Assembly: GCA_036265385.1 (NCBI GenBank)
Contig: DATAPD010000015.1
Span: 310,001-374,000, forward strand
Length of the DNA stretch: 64,000 nt
Direction of reading: 5' to 3'
DNA from: DATAPD01 sp036265385
Lineage (GTDB): Bacteria > Acidobacteriota > Terriglobia > Terriglobales > Acidobacteriaceae
Shown: in pieces, positions 1-7,692 of the stretch
Position numbering within the stretch: position 1 is the first letter of the stretch
Layout: the number at the start of each line of letters is the position of its first letter
The notes under the pieces: model-generated
What the model was told of the DNA's origin: nothing
Databases searched by the model: none
What the model saw: only the letters and a program-made list of their open reading frames with translations
Translations under genes and position numbers: made by a program

Positions 1-25
1 GTTCTCAGACTGCTAAAATATCTGT

Positions 26-358
26 TTGGCCAGCATCTCCACCGTTCGGAAGCTCAGCTTGGCCGTCCAGGTCCTCGGTCGCCACGCCGGTAAGACCCGC
101 TTGGGTGGCGCCCTCCTTTCCGGGTTGACCGCAACGGCTCAGTCTTTCTCACGTATCCTGCACATCCTTTGGTTGGAAGTAACCGGGTTTGTTTTCCTTG
201 CATTGGCTGTTATCGGCGGCGGCGCGCTGGCACGCGAATACTCCAAGTATCAGGCAGGAACCCAAGGCCCTGGACGGCTCATCATGGCAATTTGCTTTTG
301 CCTTGTGTTCGGCTACTTTGGGCTGAGTTCTTTTTGGCGAGCACGCAAGAAGAATTAA
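26..358 (+). CDS. small membrane protein of unknown function
   Basis: A 110-residue frame with a TTG start; an in-frame TAA at 14-16 rules out a start further upstream. It shows two hydrophobic segments, roughly residues 46-66 and 84-101, separated by a short polar stretch (AREYSKYQAG), and a basic end (FWRARKKN). No Shine-Dalgarno sequence precedes the TTG, and a second in-frame TTG at 59 is possible, so the start is uncertain. It lies 30 bp upstream of the mutase gene on the same strand and may share its transcript. I recognise no functional domain. The hydrophobicity pattern and intact frame argue that it is a real integral membrane protein. Confidence 0.6.
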   Translation: MASISTVRKLSLAVQVLGRHAGKTRLGGALLSGLTATAQSFSRILHILWLEVTGFVFLALAVIGGGALAREYSKYQAGTQGPGRLIMAICFCLVFGYFGLSSFWRARKKN

Positions 359-388
359 TCGGCCTAGTTCTTTTCTGGTGGTGATTCT

Positions 389-2017
389 ATGTCCGACACC
401 GTTAAGACTCTTCCGAACTCCCCGAAAGCTGAGGTCTCGGAAACTCAAACCTCCTCCCATATTCCAGTTCGCCCTCTCTACACACCTCCCGACCTTGTCG
501 GATGGGATTACGATCGCGATGTCGGCTACCCCGGACAATTCCCCTACACGCGCGGCGTTCAGGCCACCATGTACCGCGGACGCCTCTGGACAATGCGGCA
601 ATACGCAGGTATGGGAGACGCCGAAGAATCCAATAAGCGCTACAAGTACCTGCTCGCGAACGGAACCACTGGACTCTCGGTAGCTTTTGATTTACCCACT
701 CAGATTGGACTCGACTCCGACAATCCACTTTCAATGGGCGAAGTCGGCAAAGTCGGAGTTGCCATCGACTCCATCGAAGACATGCAGCGTCTCTTCGACG
801 GCATCGACCTCACAAGAATATCCACCTCCATGACCATCAACGCGACTGCATCCATCCTGCTCGCGTTGTACGTTGCGGTCGCGAAGCGCCAGGGTGCCGA
901 GATGAAAAAACTCTCCGGCACGGTACAGAACGATGTCTTGAAGGAATACATCGCACGCGGCACATACATCTATCCGCCGCAGCAGGCCATGCGAATCATT
1001 ACCGACCTGTTTGCCTGGACGAATGAGAACGTCCCTGACTGGAACACGATTTCTATCTCCGGCTATCACATGCGCGAAGCCGGATCGACTGCCGTTCAAG
1101 AAGTTGCGTTCACACTCGGCAACGGCATCGCATACGTCCAAGCCGCAATAAACGCCGGACTCGATGTCGATAAATTCGCGCCACGCTTGAGTTTCTTTTT
1201 CAATGCTCACAGCAACTTTCTTGAGGAAGTCGCAAAGTTTCGCGCCGCTAGACGCATGTGGGCGCGCATCATGCGTGAAAAATTCAAAGCGAAGAACCCG
1301 AAGTCATGGATGTTGCGTTTCCACACACAAACGGCCGGCTCGACCCTTACTGCTCAGCAGCCGGAAAACAACATCGTCCGTACCGCAATCCAGGCTCTCT
1401 CGGCAGTGCTCGGCGGAACGCAATCTTTGCACACCAACTCTTACGACGAAGCACTGGCCTTGCCCACGGAGCAATCGGCTCGCATCGCGCTTCGCACGCA
1501 GCAGATCATTGCATTCGAATCCGGTGCTCCACAGACCATCGATCCGCTCGCCGGTTCCTATTACATCGAGTCGTTGACAACTGAAATTGAAAATCGCGCC
1601 AACGAATACTTGAACAAGATCGATGGCATGGGCGGCATGCTCAAGGCAATCGAGCGCGGATACGTGCAGCAGGAGATTCAGAACGCAGCGTACGACTACC
1701 AGAAAGCAGTCGATCACCTCGAAGCAGTTGTTGTCGGCGTGAATCGCTTCACCGTCGATGAGGAAAAGGCCGTTCCGCTACAGCGCATCGATGAGACTTT
1801 GGAGCACAAGCAAGTGGAACGCGTGAAAGCTCTGCGCGCGCGACGCGATCCGGAATTGTGGAAATCTGCAATAAAAGCCGTCGAAGACACAGCGCGTACC
1901 GGTGAAAACCTGATGCCGCGCATCCTCGCGGCCGTCGAAGCCAACGCAACCGTCGGCGAAATTTCCGACGCAATGAGAAAAGTCTACGGAGAATATAAAG
2001 AAGCGGTCGTTGTGTGA
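389..2017 (+). CDS. methylmalonyl-CoA mutase, catalytic (large) subunit
   Basis: 542 residues, the length of stand-alone catalytic subunits. It has the TIM-barrel acyl-CoA mutase domain (about residues 35-540) and no C-terminal B12-binding domain, so it must pair with a separate cobalamin subunit not encoded here. The protein interconverts methylmalonyl-CoA and succinyl-CoA in propionate metabolism. Substrate-pocket residues fit methylmalonyl-CoA: Tyr72 in TMRQYAG and Arg190 in KEYIARG correspond to the Tyr/Arg pair that isobutyryl-CoA mutases replace with Phe/Gln. Other family blocks are GLSVAFDLPTQIG and RFHTQTAGSTLTAQQP. The ATG at 389 gives a short disordered N-terminus before the conserved region. 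Alternative CoA mutase specificity is possible but less likely given the pocket. Confidence 0.93.
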   Translation: MSDTVKTLPNSPKAEVSETQTSSHIPVRPLYTPPDLVGWDYDRDVGYPGQFPYTRGVQATMYRGRLWTMRQYAGMGDAEESNKRYKYLLANGTTGLSVAFDLPTQIGLDSDNPLSMGEVGKVGVAIDSIEDMQRLFDGIDLTRISTSMTINATASILLALYVAVAKRQGAEMKKLSGTVQNDVLKEYIARGTYIYPPQQAMRIITDLFAWTNENVPDWNTISISGYHMREAGSTAVQEVAFTLGNGIAYVQAAINAGLDVDKFAPRLSFFFNAHSNFLEEVAKFRAARRMWARIMREKFKAKNPKSWMLRFHTQTAGSTLTAQQPENNIVRTAIQALSAVLGGTQSLHTNSYDEALALPTEQSARIALRTQQIIAFESGAPQTIDPLAGSYYIESLTTEIENRANEYLNKIDGMGGMLKAIERGYVQQEIQNAAYDYQKAVDHLEAVVVGVNRFTVDEEKAVPLQRIDETLEHKQVERVKALRARRDPELWKSAIKAVEDTARTGENLMPRILAAVEANATVGEISDAMRKVYGEYKEAVVV

Positions 2018-2055
2018 TGCGTATGGCTTAGCGGGTGCGGTATGACTTGATGTGG

Positions 2056-2075
2056 CGCGGGCGCCCTCGCCCGCG
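2056..2075. repeat. GC-rich perfect hairpin, REP-like
   Basis: CGCGGGCG-CCCT-CGCCCGCG forms an 8-bp perfect stem with a 4-nt loop between the mutase stop and the convergent GNAT gene. No T-tract follows, so it looks more like a palindromic extragenic repeat than a standard intrinsic terminator, although it could still stop or stabilise either transcript. Confidence 0.6.
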
Positions 2076-2085
2076 GAAGAAAGCT

Positions 2086-2679
2086 CTACAGCATCCGTCT
2101 CATCACCGGTCGTGTTTCCGATCTCCTCGCCACCTCTCTAAACCCTGCTCTCCGGAATGCCGACGCAAAACCAGTCCACGCAAACGCATCCACCAGTGTT
2201 CCCTTCTTCGGATCCTGCGGATACCCCTCAATGATCTTCGCGCCCTTCTCGCGCGCATAATCAACCGCTGCCCCCAGCAACTTCGCTGTCAATCCACTTC
2301 GCCGATGTTCTCGCGGAACATAGAAACAAGTGACAGACCATACTGCCTGCTCATCAACCGGTTTCAGAATGCGTGATCGTTCCAGCACCGGATAATTTTT
2401 CCGCGGTGCAACAGCGCACCAACCCACCGGCTTGCCGCCCGCATATGCCAGCACTCCCGTCGGCGCGCCCGACCTCACAATGTCCTGAAATGCCAGCTTG
2501 TTCCCGGCGCCTTTCTTCTTCTCATATTCCGAGCGCCGCAATCGCCACCACATGCACCAGCATCCGCCCGACGCGCCTCGCGGACCAAACAAAGCCTCCA
2601 GAGCCGCCCATCTTACGTTGGTCAGCGGACGAAACGTCACATCGCAACCATTGCTCTTAACCTTCATTGCCGCGTTCAT
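2086..2679 (-). CDS. GNAT-family N-acetyltransferase
   Basis: 197 residues from the ATG at 2679; upstream in-frame starts at 2718 and a further ATG at 2667 are alternatives. The GNAT fold is recognisable: the substrate-side strand with GKPVGWCAVAPR, the beta4 strand WSVTCFYV, and the acetyl-CoA pyrophosphate loop REHRRSGLTAKLLGAAVDYA (Q/RxxGxG-like, with R-R-S-G-L-T). It ends in RRAGFREVARRSETRPVMRR, typical of small-molecule GNATs. It probably transfers an acetyl group from acetyl-CoA to an unknown amine. It is a monocistronic gene convergent with the mutase. The N-terminal half contains a Trp/Cys-rich stretch (GGCWCMWWRLRR) seen in one subset of the family. Confidence 0.85.
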   Translation of the reverse strand: MNAAMKVKSNGCDVTFRPLTNVRWAALEALFGPRGASGGCWCMWWRLRRSEYEKKKGAGNKLAFQDIVRSGAPTGVLAYAGGKPVGWCAVAPRKNYPVLERSRILKPVDEQAVWSVTCFYVPREHRRSGLTAKLLGAAVDYAREKGAKIIEGYPQDPKKGTLVDAFAWTGFASAFRRAGFREVARRSETRPVMRRML

Positions 2680-2720
2680 TGTGTTCTCTGCATTCTCGGT
2701 TGATGAGACGAAACACAAGC

Positions 2721-2746
2721 AACTAGTAACTAGCTACTAGCTACTC
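2721..2746. repeat. short-word intergenic repeat (AACTAG/TAGCTAC units)
   Basis: Near-tandem copies of CTAGTAACTAGCTACTAGC-like words fill the gap between the GNAT gene and the end of the acyltransferase gene. Similar low-complexity runs recur in other intergenic gaps of this window (near 7138, 7664, 15717, 16987, 17083 and 29223). Confidence 0.6.
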
Positions 2747-3974
2747 ACACATAACTCAGCCACCACTCTCGTCTCCGCTGCTTGATGTCGGCGAACCATC
2801 GGCACGGGAGATACAAAAATACCAGTGTCGCAGTCCACATCAGATACACGATGCCCAATCCGTAGCCGTAGCCCTCGGGTGTGTCGCCGAAAATCGCTCC
2901 ACGGAAAAGCCACCTCACTGGTTGCCCTAGCATTACCGCAATGAGAATCGCGAGCCAATGAATCAGGTACAGATGCAGCACATAAAAAAACATCGGTACA
3001 CGCCCAAAAACCAGCAATGGCGACAGCAGACTCGTTACAGGTTTGCGATCCATCCACGCCAGCAACAGCAACGAGGGACCAATCGTCATCAGCAAAAATT
3101 GCAGCGACGGCGGATACTTCTCTACATCAAAAAACAAGATGATCGTTTTCTCAATCGTCGACTGAATATGCCAGTCGCCCTGAGAAACTCCGCCCAGCCC
3201 CGCCGGAGGATTCCCGTACAAATTCGTCAGCCGAAGTAGCACGAACATCAAACTCAAGCTCACTCCCAGCAAGACCAGCCGCCGTCTGCGACGCTCGTGC
3301 GGCCACAAGTACAGCCTGCCGCACACGAATCCGATTGCCATCACTCCCACCAACGGCACCAGCGGAAATAGCACGAATTGCTGAAAATGGAACGGTAACT
3401 CGATGCTTCCGCGAACATGCAGAATGGTCCACATCCATGCCACTGCTCCAAATTGCGCTGGCCTTACGCGATCGAGCAAGTCATGTCCAACAACCATGAG
3501 TGCGGCCAACATTGCCAGCCACTTCATGGGCAAACGAACTCCGACTGCCATGATCACCATCGATGCCCCAAGAGCCCAGATCACTCCGAAGAAGCCGAAC
3601 GGAATCTGAAAACTCCACGCCGTTCCGATGATGGTGAACTCCAACGCGATGAGCCACAGCCCACGCGTCAATAGAAACCGCCTCAGTTCGGCTCGCGTAT
3701 GCCGCTGTCCATAAAGGAACGCCGACGTTCCGGCGAGAAAGAAGAACATTGGCGCGCAGAAATGCGTCACCCAACGCGTGGCGAAAAGCGCAGAGTATGT
3801 TTGTTGCAATGCCTCAGGCTCGAATCGCAAATTCGTGAAAAAGGCGCGCACGTGATCCAGCGCCATCAAAGCCATAATCAGTCCGCGAAACACATCGATC
3901 GAAACAAAGCGCTCCGAAGATCGACCTGTTGCCTGCAGTCCGTCGAGAGAAGTTGTGGCTCCTTGTGCCGCCAT
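2745..3974 (-). CDS. DUF1624/heparan-alpha-glucosaminide acetyltransferase-like membrane protein
   Basis: About 409 residues from an ATG at 3974; a GTG at 4019 is the alternative start. The diagnostic opening is SIDVFRGLIMALMALDHVR, the first transmembrane helix with the conserved D-x-F-R-G and D-H-x-R of the HGSNAT-type catalytic domain. Around ten hydrophobic segments follow (for example VMAVGVRLPMKWLAM-like and LLLVFGRVPMFFYVLHLYL regions), ending in a basic tail (KQRRREWWLSYV). Family members are integral membrane acyltransferases thought to move acyl groups across the cytoplasmic membrane onto sugars. The substrate here is unknown. It stands alone, with the AraC regulator on the same strand 78 bp upstream, so regulation by that protein is conceivable but unproven. 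Confidence 0.82.
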   Translation of the reverse strand: MAAQGATTSLDGLQATGRSSERFVSIDVFRGLIMALMALDHVRAFFTNLRFEPEALQQTYSALFATRWVTHFCAPMFFFLAGTSAFLYGQRHTRAELRRFLLTRGLWLIALEFTIIGTAWSFQIPFGFFGVIWALGASMVIMAVGVRLPMKWLAMLAALMVVGHDLLDRVRPAQFGAVAWMWTILHVRGSIELPFHFQQFVLFPLVPLVGVMAIGFVCGRLYLWPHERRRRRLVLLGVSLSLMFVLLRLTNLYGNPPAGLGGVSQGDWHIQSTIEKTIILFFDVEKYPPSLQFLLMTIGPSLLLLAWMDRKPVTSLLSPLLVFGRVPMFFYVLHLYLIHWLAILIAVMLGQPVRWLFRGAIFGDTPEGYGYGLGIVYLMWTATLVFLYLPCRWFADIKQRRREWWLSYV

Positions 3975-4052
3975 CTGAAGAGCACACCATCTCCTCGAAG
4001 CTGCAAACTCCGCTTGCACTTTCTTGCTAAATGGGATGAACGACGAAATGTC

Positions 4053-4850
4053 TCAAACGATGTACTTGGATGGCGGCGTCCCGAACCTTCGCTGAAAGCT
4101 TCGCGTGAAATGGCTGAGATTCTGAAAACCACAACTGAAGCATGTCTCCGTAACACTCACACCATCGCACAGACGGCGGGCCGCTTCCTTCAAGCGCACC
4201 TCGCGCAGATATTGGTGAGGTGGACTACCGGTAAGCTGTCGAAAAACTCGCGCAAAATGGAAAGTGCTCATCCCGACACCGCGAGCGAGTGAAGAAAGTG
4301 AATGGTTCTGATGGAATGTTCTAAGAATTTTTTCTCGGACAGCATCTACCCGTTCGGCGTACCAATCGAATTGGCACTCACGAAATGGCCGCTGATGAAT
4401 GTTGTCGCAGTTCTGCACTTCGACGAGCAACTCAGCACCTAACTCCTCCGCAGCGATCGCATCATCAACCCTCGCCAGCGCCCAGCGAAGGAAACCAGTT
4501 CGATTCGAGACCTCAATCACCGGAGACCGTCGGGCAGCCAACTCAAATTGTTGAAACTCCGGACCAACATCTTCTTTGACATAACAGACTGAAAGACAAC
4601 GATCTCGCGGAATGAACTCATCGTGACGGCACTCGTACTGCATGCCCGGATAACTCAGGAAAATCTGCCCGGGATGCAGGCGCCAATCCCCGTCGTACGT
4701 TCCAATCGAAAATTCGCCGCGCTCCACAAAGTTGATGGAGTATTCCCGCGAGACTTCACCATCCGGATCATGATGCTCATTCTGCTCCGGATGATCGAAG
4801 CGACCTATCGTCAGCGCCGGTGTTTCAAGGAATGGCGTGTACCGGTTCAT
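4053..4850 (-). CDS. AraC-family transcriptional regulator
   Basis: 265 residues. The N-terminal part (about 1-150) is a cupin-like ligand domain (SINFVERGEFSIGTYDG, LHPGQIFLSYPGM). The C-terminal part (about 165-265) has two AraC helix-turn-helix units: LSSLARGVGMSTFHFARVFR, then VSVTETCFSCGFQNLSHFTR, followed by the signature FQRRFGTPPSKY. It probably binds DNA as a small-molecule-responsive activator. The gene lies directly upstream of the membrane acyltransferase on the same strand, a likely but unproven target. No partner ligand can be read from the sequence. The start ATG at 4850 precedes a plausible N-terminus (MNRYTPFLETP). Confidence 0.9.
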   Translation of the reverse strand: MNRYTPFLETPALTIGRFDHPEQNEHHDPDGEVSREYSINFVERGEFSIGTYDGDWRLHPGQIFLSYPGMQYECRHDEFIPRDRCLSVCYVKEDVGPEFQQFELAARRSPVIEVSNRTGFLRWALARVDDAIAAEELGAELLVEVQNCDNIHQRPFRECQFDWYAERVDAVREKILRTFHQNHSLSSLARGVGMSTFHFARVFRQLTGSPPHQYLREVRLKEAARRLCDGVSVTETCFSCGFQNLSHFTRSFQRRFGTPPSKYIV

Positions 4851-4925
4851 TTCCAGCAGAGTGTATCAACTTCTTTGAAAAAGATCGGGGTACCAGGGGT
4901 TCAAATCGAAAATGAAAGAGGAAGG

Positions 4926-4999
4926 GGGCGTCCCACACTGAAAGCCTGGAGCCTGAAAGCTGAAGCCTGAAAGCCGGAGCCTGACGCCTGGCGCCTGAT
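4926..4999. repeat. tandem GCCTGAAAGC-type short repeats
   Basis: Six or so imperfect copies of AGCCTGAAAGC/GCCTGACGCC follow one another between the AraC gene and the Cys-rich protein gene. The units drift in length (9-12 bp), which suggests slippage or decay rather than a fixed minisatellite. Confidence 0.65.
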
Positions 5000-5000
5000 A

Positions 5001-5180
5001 CTAATCAACCGTCTTGTATTCGCAAGCTGTTCGGCAGGGCTCGCAATACCATAACCCGTCGTGACACATCCGCGGGTCGATCTGCGACTGGCATAGACAG
5101 CAATACTTCTCACACTCGCAGCGGCTCGCAACTTGTTCGCACTGCGCACACACAACTTTCGCTTTTCCCGGAGCAGCCAT
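5001..5180 (-). CDS. small Cys-rich (zinc-ribbon-like) protein
   Basis: A 59-residue protein read from an ATG at 5180 to a TAG at 5001. It contains 11 cysteines, at positions 11, 14, 21, 23, 27, 28, 30, 39, 46, 49 and 53. These include CAQC, CECEKYCCLC and YCEPC knuckles and MCHDGLWYC, which could bind two zinc ions. The N-terminus MAAPGKAKVV has no signal peptide, so it is probably cytoplasmic. I know no named family for it. The dense, regularly spaced CxxC motifs are very unlikely by chance and support a real gene. It sits alone in a long intergenic region, flanked by repeats on its 3' side. Confidence 0.72.
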   Translation of the reverse strand: MAAPGKAKVVCAQCEQVASRCECEKYCCLCQSQIDPRMCHDGLWYCEPCRTACEYKTVD

Positions 5181-5606
5181 GCCGCCACTCTACCCCACCC
5201 GTCGTGCCAGCAAAACGTGACGCTAGTAACCATCACCTCCCGGAACTCCACCGGCTGCGGGACACTTCTCAGCTTGTTCGGTTTCGGGTGGCGCAGCGGT
5301 TTACCGCTGCGATAACCGGCCTTGTTTCAGAACCGGCTTCAGCCGCTGAGGCTCGCGCTGAGTGCTAAGAACTTTCGTAGCAAACTGTTTAGCCCTCCAC
5401 GCTCACGCGTTCAGGCAACCACCCCTTATTTAGGATCACCCAAACTTGAAACCGGAAACTCGCCATCTGGCGGCGGCCCGCCGATACCTGCCAACTGAAC
5501 CCTGAAGATTCCCAGCTACGCCGGTTGCTGCCCTTCCCAATCGCGTGTTAGGTTTAAAGGTTCCAGACCCTGACAGCTCAGCCACTGTCCGCTTAAGGAA
5601 AGTTTC
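5181..5606. other. 426-bp noncoding leader of the gcv operon
   Basis: No coding frame was found. It holds a perfect hairpin (5292-5311) and a run of CGGTT/CAGCCG words to about 5361, then low-complexity text (TGCCAACTGAACCCTGAAG at about 5489-5507). I looked for the glycine riboswitch core on the plus strand and did not see it. The last 15 bases contain the TAAGGAAAG ribosome-binding site of gcvT. Confidence 0.6.
5292..5311. repeat. perfect hairpin in an extragenic repeat
   Basis: CGCAGCGG-TTTA-CCGCTGCG is an 8-bp perfect stem with a 4-nt loop. Immediately downstream (5316-5357) are ACCGGCC..AACCGGCTTCAGCCGCTGAGG words that repeat the same half-sites, which suggests a larger dispersed palindromic element. 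Confidence 0.6.
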
Positions 5607-6752
5607 TTGTCCGCAGTTGAAACCACACCGACAGTTCGAAAAACAGCCTTGAATGCCGTGCACCGCGCCCTGGGTGCCCGGATGGTCGAATTTAACGGCT
5701 GGGATATGCCGGTCGAATACCCGCCCTCGATCGGCGGCGGCATCATCAATGAACACATGGCGGTCCGGACCGGGGTCGGCATCTTTGATGTCAGCCACAT
5801 GGGCGACATCCGCCTCGCGGGGCCCGAAGCGCTTGCCGCTGTTCAACATATTTCCATGAACGACGCGGCACGTCTTGCTGTCGGTCAGGCCCAATACTCG
5901 GCGTTGCTCTACCCGCAAGGCACATTTGTGGATGATGTCATCGTTCATCGCTTTGGAGAAGACGAGTACCTCCTCGTCATCAACGCGGGTACACGCGAGA
6001 AGGACTTTAACTGGGTGCACGACAACACGCGCCAGTTCAACTGCGCAGTCGAGCATCTTTCCGACGATTTCACGCAGATTGCGATTCAAGGTCCGAAAGG
6101 TGTCGATCTTCTTCAGAAACTCACCGACGCCGATCTGAGTGCGGTCAAGTTTTACTGGGTAACGCGCGGAAATCTTTGCGGACTTTCCAACATCCTTATG
6201 GGACGCACCGGCTACACCGGCGAGGACGGTTTTGAAATCTATATCCCGTCCGATGAGTCCACCAGCGCCCGTGTTTGGAATGAGATCCTCCACGCCGGCA
6301 AAGAATTCAAAGCCGTTCCCTGCGGCCTGGGCGCGCGCAACACACTCCGCCTGGAAGCGAAACTTCCGCTCTACGGTCATGAAATCTCCGACACGATCAA
6401 TGTCTGGGAAGCGAACCTCGACCGTTTCTGCAAAATGGAGAAACCTGAGTTCATTGGTCGCAAAGGGCTTGAGCGAGCGAAGGAAACCCCTCCGCGACGC
6501 ACTCTGATCGGACTGGAAATGATGGAGCGCGGCATCGCGCGCGACGATTATAAGGTTCTCGACCCTGAAGGTCGCGAGATCGGATACGTCACCAGCGGAT
6601 CGCCAGCCCCTTTCCTCAAGAAAAACATCGCGCTCGCCTATGTGCCGCTTGAATTTGCCAATCTCGGCCAGGAACTGAAAGTCGAGATTCGGGGCCAAGG
6701 CGTAAAAGCCATGGTCGTTCCAACACCGTTTTATAAGAGGTCAAGGAAATAG
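5607..6752 (+). CDS. gcvT: aminomethyltransferase (glycine cleavage T protein)
   Basis: 381 residues from a TTG start chosen because TAAGGAAAG lies 4 nt upstream and the next in-frame ATG would cut into the conserved N-terminus. The T protein takes the aminomethyl group from the lipoyl arm of GcvH, releases ammonia and gives methylene-tetrahydrofolate. Family blocks are visible: FNGWDMPVEYP, GIFDVSHMGDI, GRTGYTGEDGFEIY, GARNTLRLEAKLPLYGHE, and the C-terminal barrel GYVTSGSPAPFLKKNIALAYV. Length is normal. It is the first gene of the gcv operon, and the ankyrin gene starts 3 bp after its stop. Confidence 0.97.
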   Translation: MSAVETTPTVRKTALNAVHRALGARMVEFNGWDMPVEYPPSIGGGIINEHMAVRTGVGIFDVSHMGDIRLAGPEALAAVQHISMNDAARLAVGQAQYSALLYPQGTFVDDVIVHRFGEDEYLLVINAGTREKDFNWVHDNTRQFNCAVEHLSDDFTQIAIQGPKGVDLLQKLTDADLSAVKFYWVTRGNLCGLSNILMGRTGYTGEDGFEIYIPSDESTSARVWNEILHAGKEFKAVPCGLGARNTLRLEAKLPLYGHEISDTINVWEANLDRFCKMEKPEFIGRKGLERAKETPPRRTLIGLEMMERGIARDDYKVLDPEGREIGYVTSGSPAPFLKKNIALAYVPLEFANLGQELKVEIRGQGVKAMVVPTPFYKRSRK

Positions 6753-6755
6753 TCT

Positions 6756-7154
6756 GTGGAGAATGTGCCCAAGAATCCAACCCGACTCGCCGCGGCAGAA
6801 GTTCTTCAGAAATATACTGATGACGGTCTACCCGACTTTGACCGGCCTCTTGAGGACGTTAATCAAGTCGGAAGCAATGGTGATCGCCCAATTCACGTAG
6901 CCTGCATTCGCGGTAATTTGGATGATGTGATTGCCCTGGTTGAAGCTGGCGCTGACGTTAACTCTGCCGGGGATCTGGGCTTTACACCTCTACATCATGC
7001 TGCGTCAGACGGACACCTAGATATCGTGCATGTGCTGCTGAGGTACGGAGCAGATGTGAATGCGAGAAACGAGTTCGCACAAACGCCGATCGACCTAGCG
7101 AGAGACAGAGTCAGAGAAACTCTAGAATTAGCCAAGAAAGCCAGCAGCCAGTAG
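6756..7154 (+). CDS. ankyrin-repeat protein inserted in the gcv operon
   Basis: 132 residues, GTG start 3 bp after gcvT, which implies translational coupling. Three ankyrin repeats span about residues 40-128, recognised by RPIHVACIRGNLDDV, ALVEAGADVN, TPLHHAASDGHLDIV, LLRYGADVNA and TPIDLARD. The N-terminal 35 residues are a charged extension. There is no signal peptide, so it should be cytoplasmic and act as a protein-binding module. The last codons (KKASSQ) run into AGCCAGTAGCTAGAAGC-like repeat text that also carries the gcvH ribosome-binding site (AAGGAG). Its placement between gcvT and gcvH suggests a role with the glycine cleavage complex, but that is inference. Confidence 0.88.
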   Translation: MENVPKNPTRLAAAEVLQKYTDDGLPDFDRPLEDVNQVGSNGDRPIHVACIRGNLDDVIALVEAGADVNSAGDLGFTPLHHAASDGHLDIVHVLLRYGADVNARNEFAQTPIDLARDRVRETLELAKKASSQ

Positions 7155-7173
7155 CTAGAAGCAAGGAGCCAGA

Positions 7174-7554
7174 ATGTCCTATCCAACCGACCGTAAGTAC
7201 ACCAAGGAACACGAGTGGATCGCATCCGATGGCACGATCGGCATCACCAACTACGCCCAGGAATCCTTGGGCGATATCGTGTTCGTCGAGGCTCCCAAGG
7301 TCGGCGCAGAGATCACAGCCGGCAAGACGTTCGGTACCGTAGAATCCGTTAAGGCCGTCTCCGATCTTTTTGCTCCGGCCACTGGCACTGTCACCGAGGT
7401 GAACAACGATCTTGCAACCTCTCCGGAAAAGATTAATAAAGATGCGCACGGCTCCTGGATCGTCAAGATTCAACTCAAGAACCCCAGCGAACTCGACAGC
7501 CTGCTCTCCGCTGCTGATTACGAGAAATTCGTCAACGAAGAAGGTGGACACTAG
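7174..7554 (+). CDS. gcvH: glycine cleavage system H protein
   Basis: 126 residues, the usual length. The lipoyl domain covers most of the protein. The lipoylated lysine is Lys60 in FGTVESVKAVSDL, within the expected ESVKA context; other blocks are YTKEHEWI and GDIVFVEAPKVG. The lipoyl arm carries the aminomethyl intermediate between the P protein and GcvT. The ATG at 7174 follows AAGGAGCCAGA, a good ribosome-binding site. The gene lies 19 bp after the ankyrin gene and 138 bp before gcvPA; that gap holds only short-word repeats. Confidence 0.97.
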   Translation: MSYPTDRKYTKEHEWIASDGTIGITNYAQESLGDIVFVEAPKVGAEITAGKTFGTVESVKAVSDLFAPATGTVTEVNNDLATSPEKINKDAHGSWIVKIQLKNPSELDSLLSAADYEKFVNEEGGH

Positions 7555-7692
7555 AATTGCCGAGTGACGATTTTCCATTCACGATTGAACTGCACATGCA
7601 GCAGTGCTCTCGTTTTCTCCCATTAACAATTCACAATCAGAAATCAACATTCCGTTCCGAGCGCTTGCTAGTAGCCAATTGCCAGTAGCCAT
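7555..7692. repeat. repeat-like spacer between gcvH and gcvPA
   Basis: Contains CACGATTG/ACAATTCACAATC-like words and, just before gcvPA, TAGTAGCCAATTGCCAGTAGCC (about 7670-7691). The latter occupies the position where the gcvPA ribosome-binding site should be, and no clear Shine-Dalgarno sequence is seen. Confidence 0.5.

Noticed and set aside
5181..5606. Possible glycine riboswitch upstream of gcvT
   Set aside because: The conserved glycine aptamer core (GGAGAG..CGAAGGGGCAA..CTCTCAGG..AAAGGACAG type) is not present on the plus strand.
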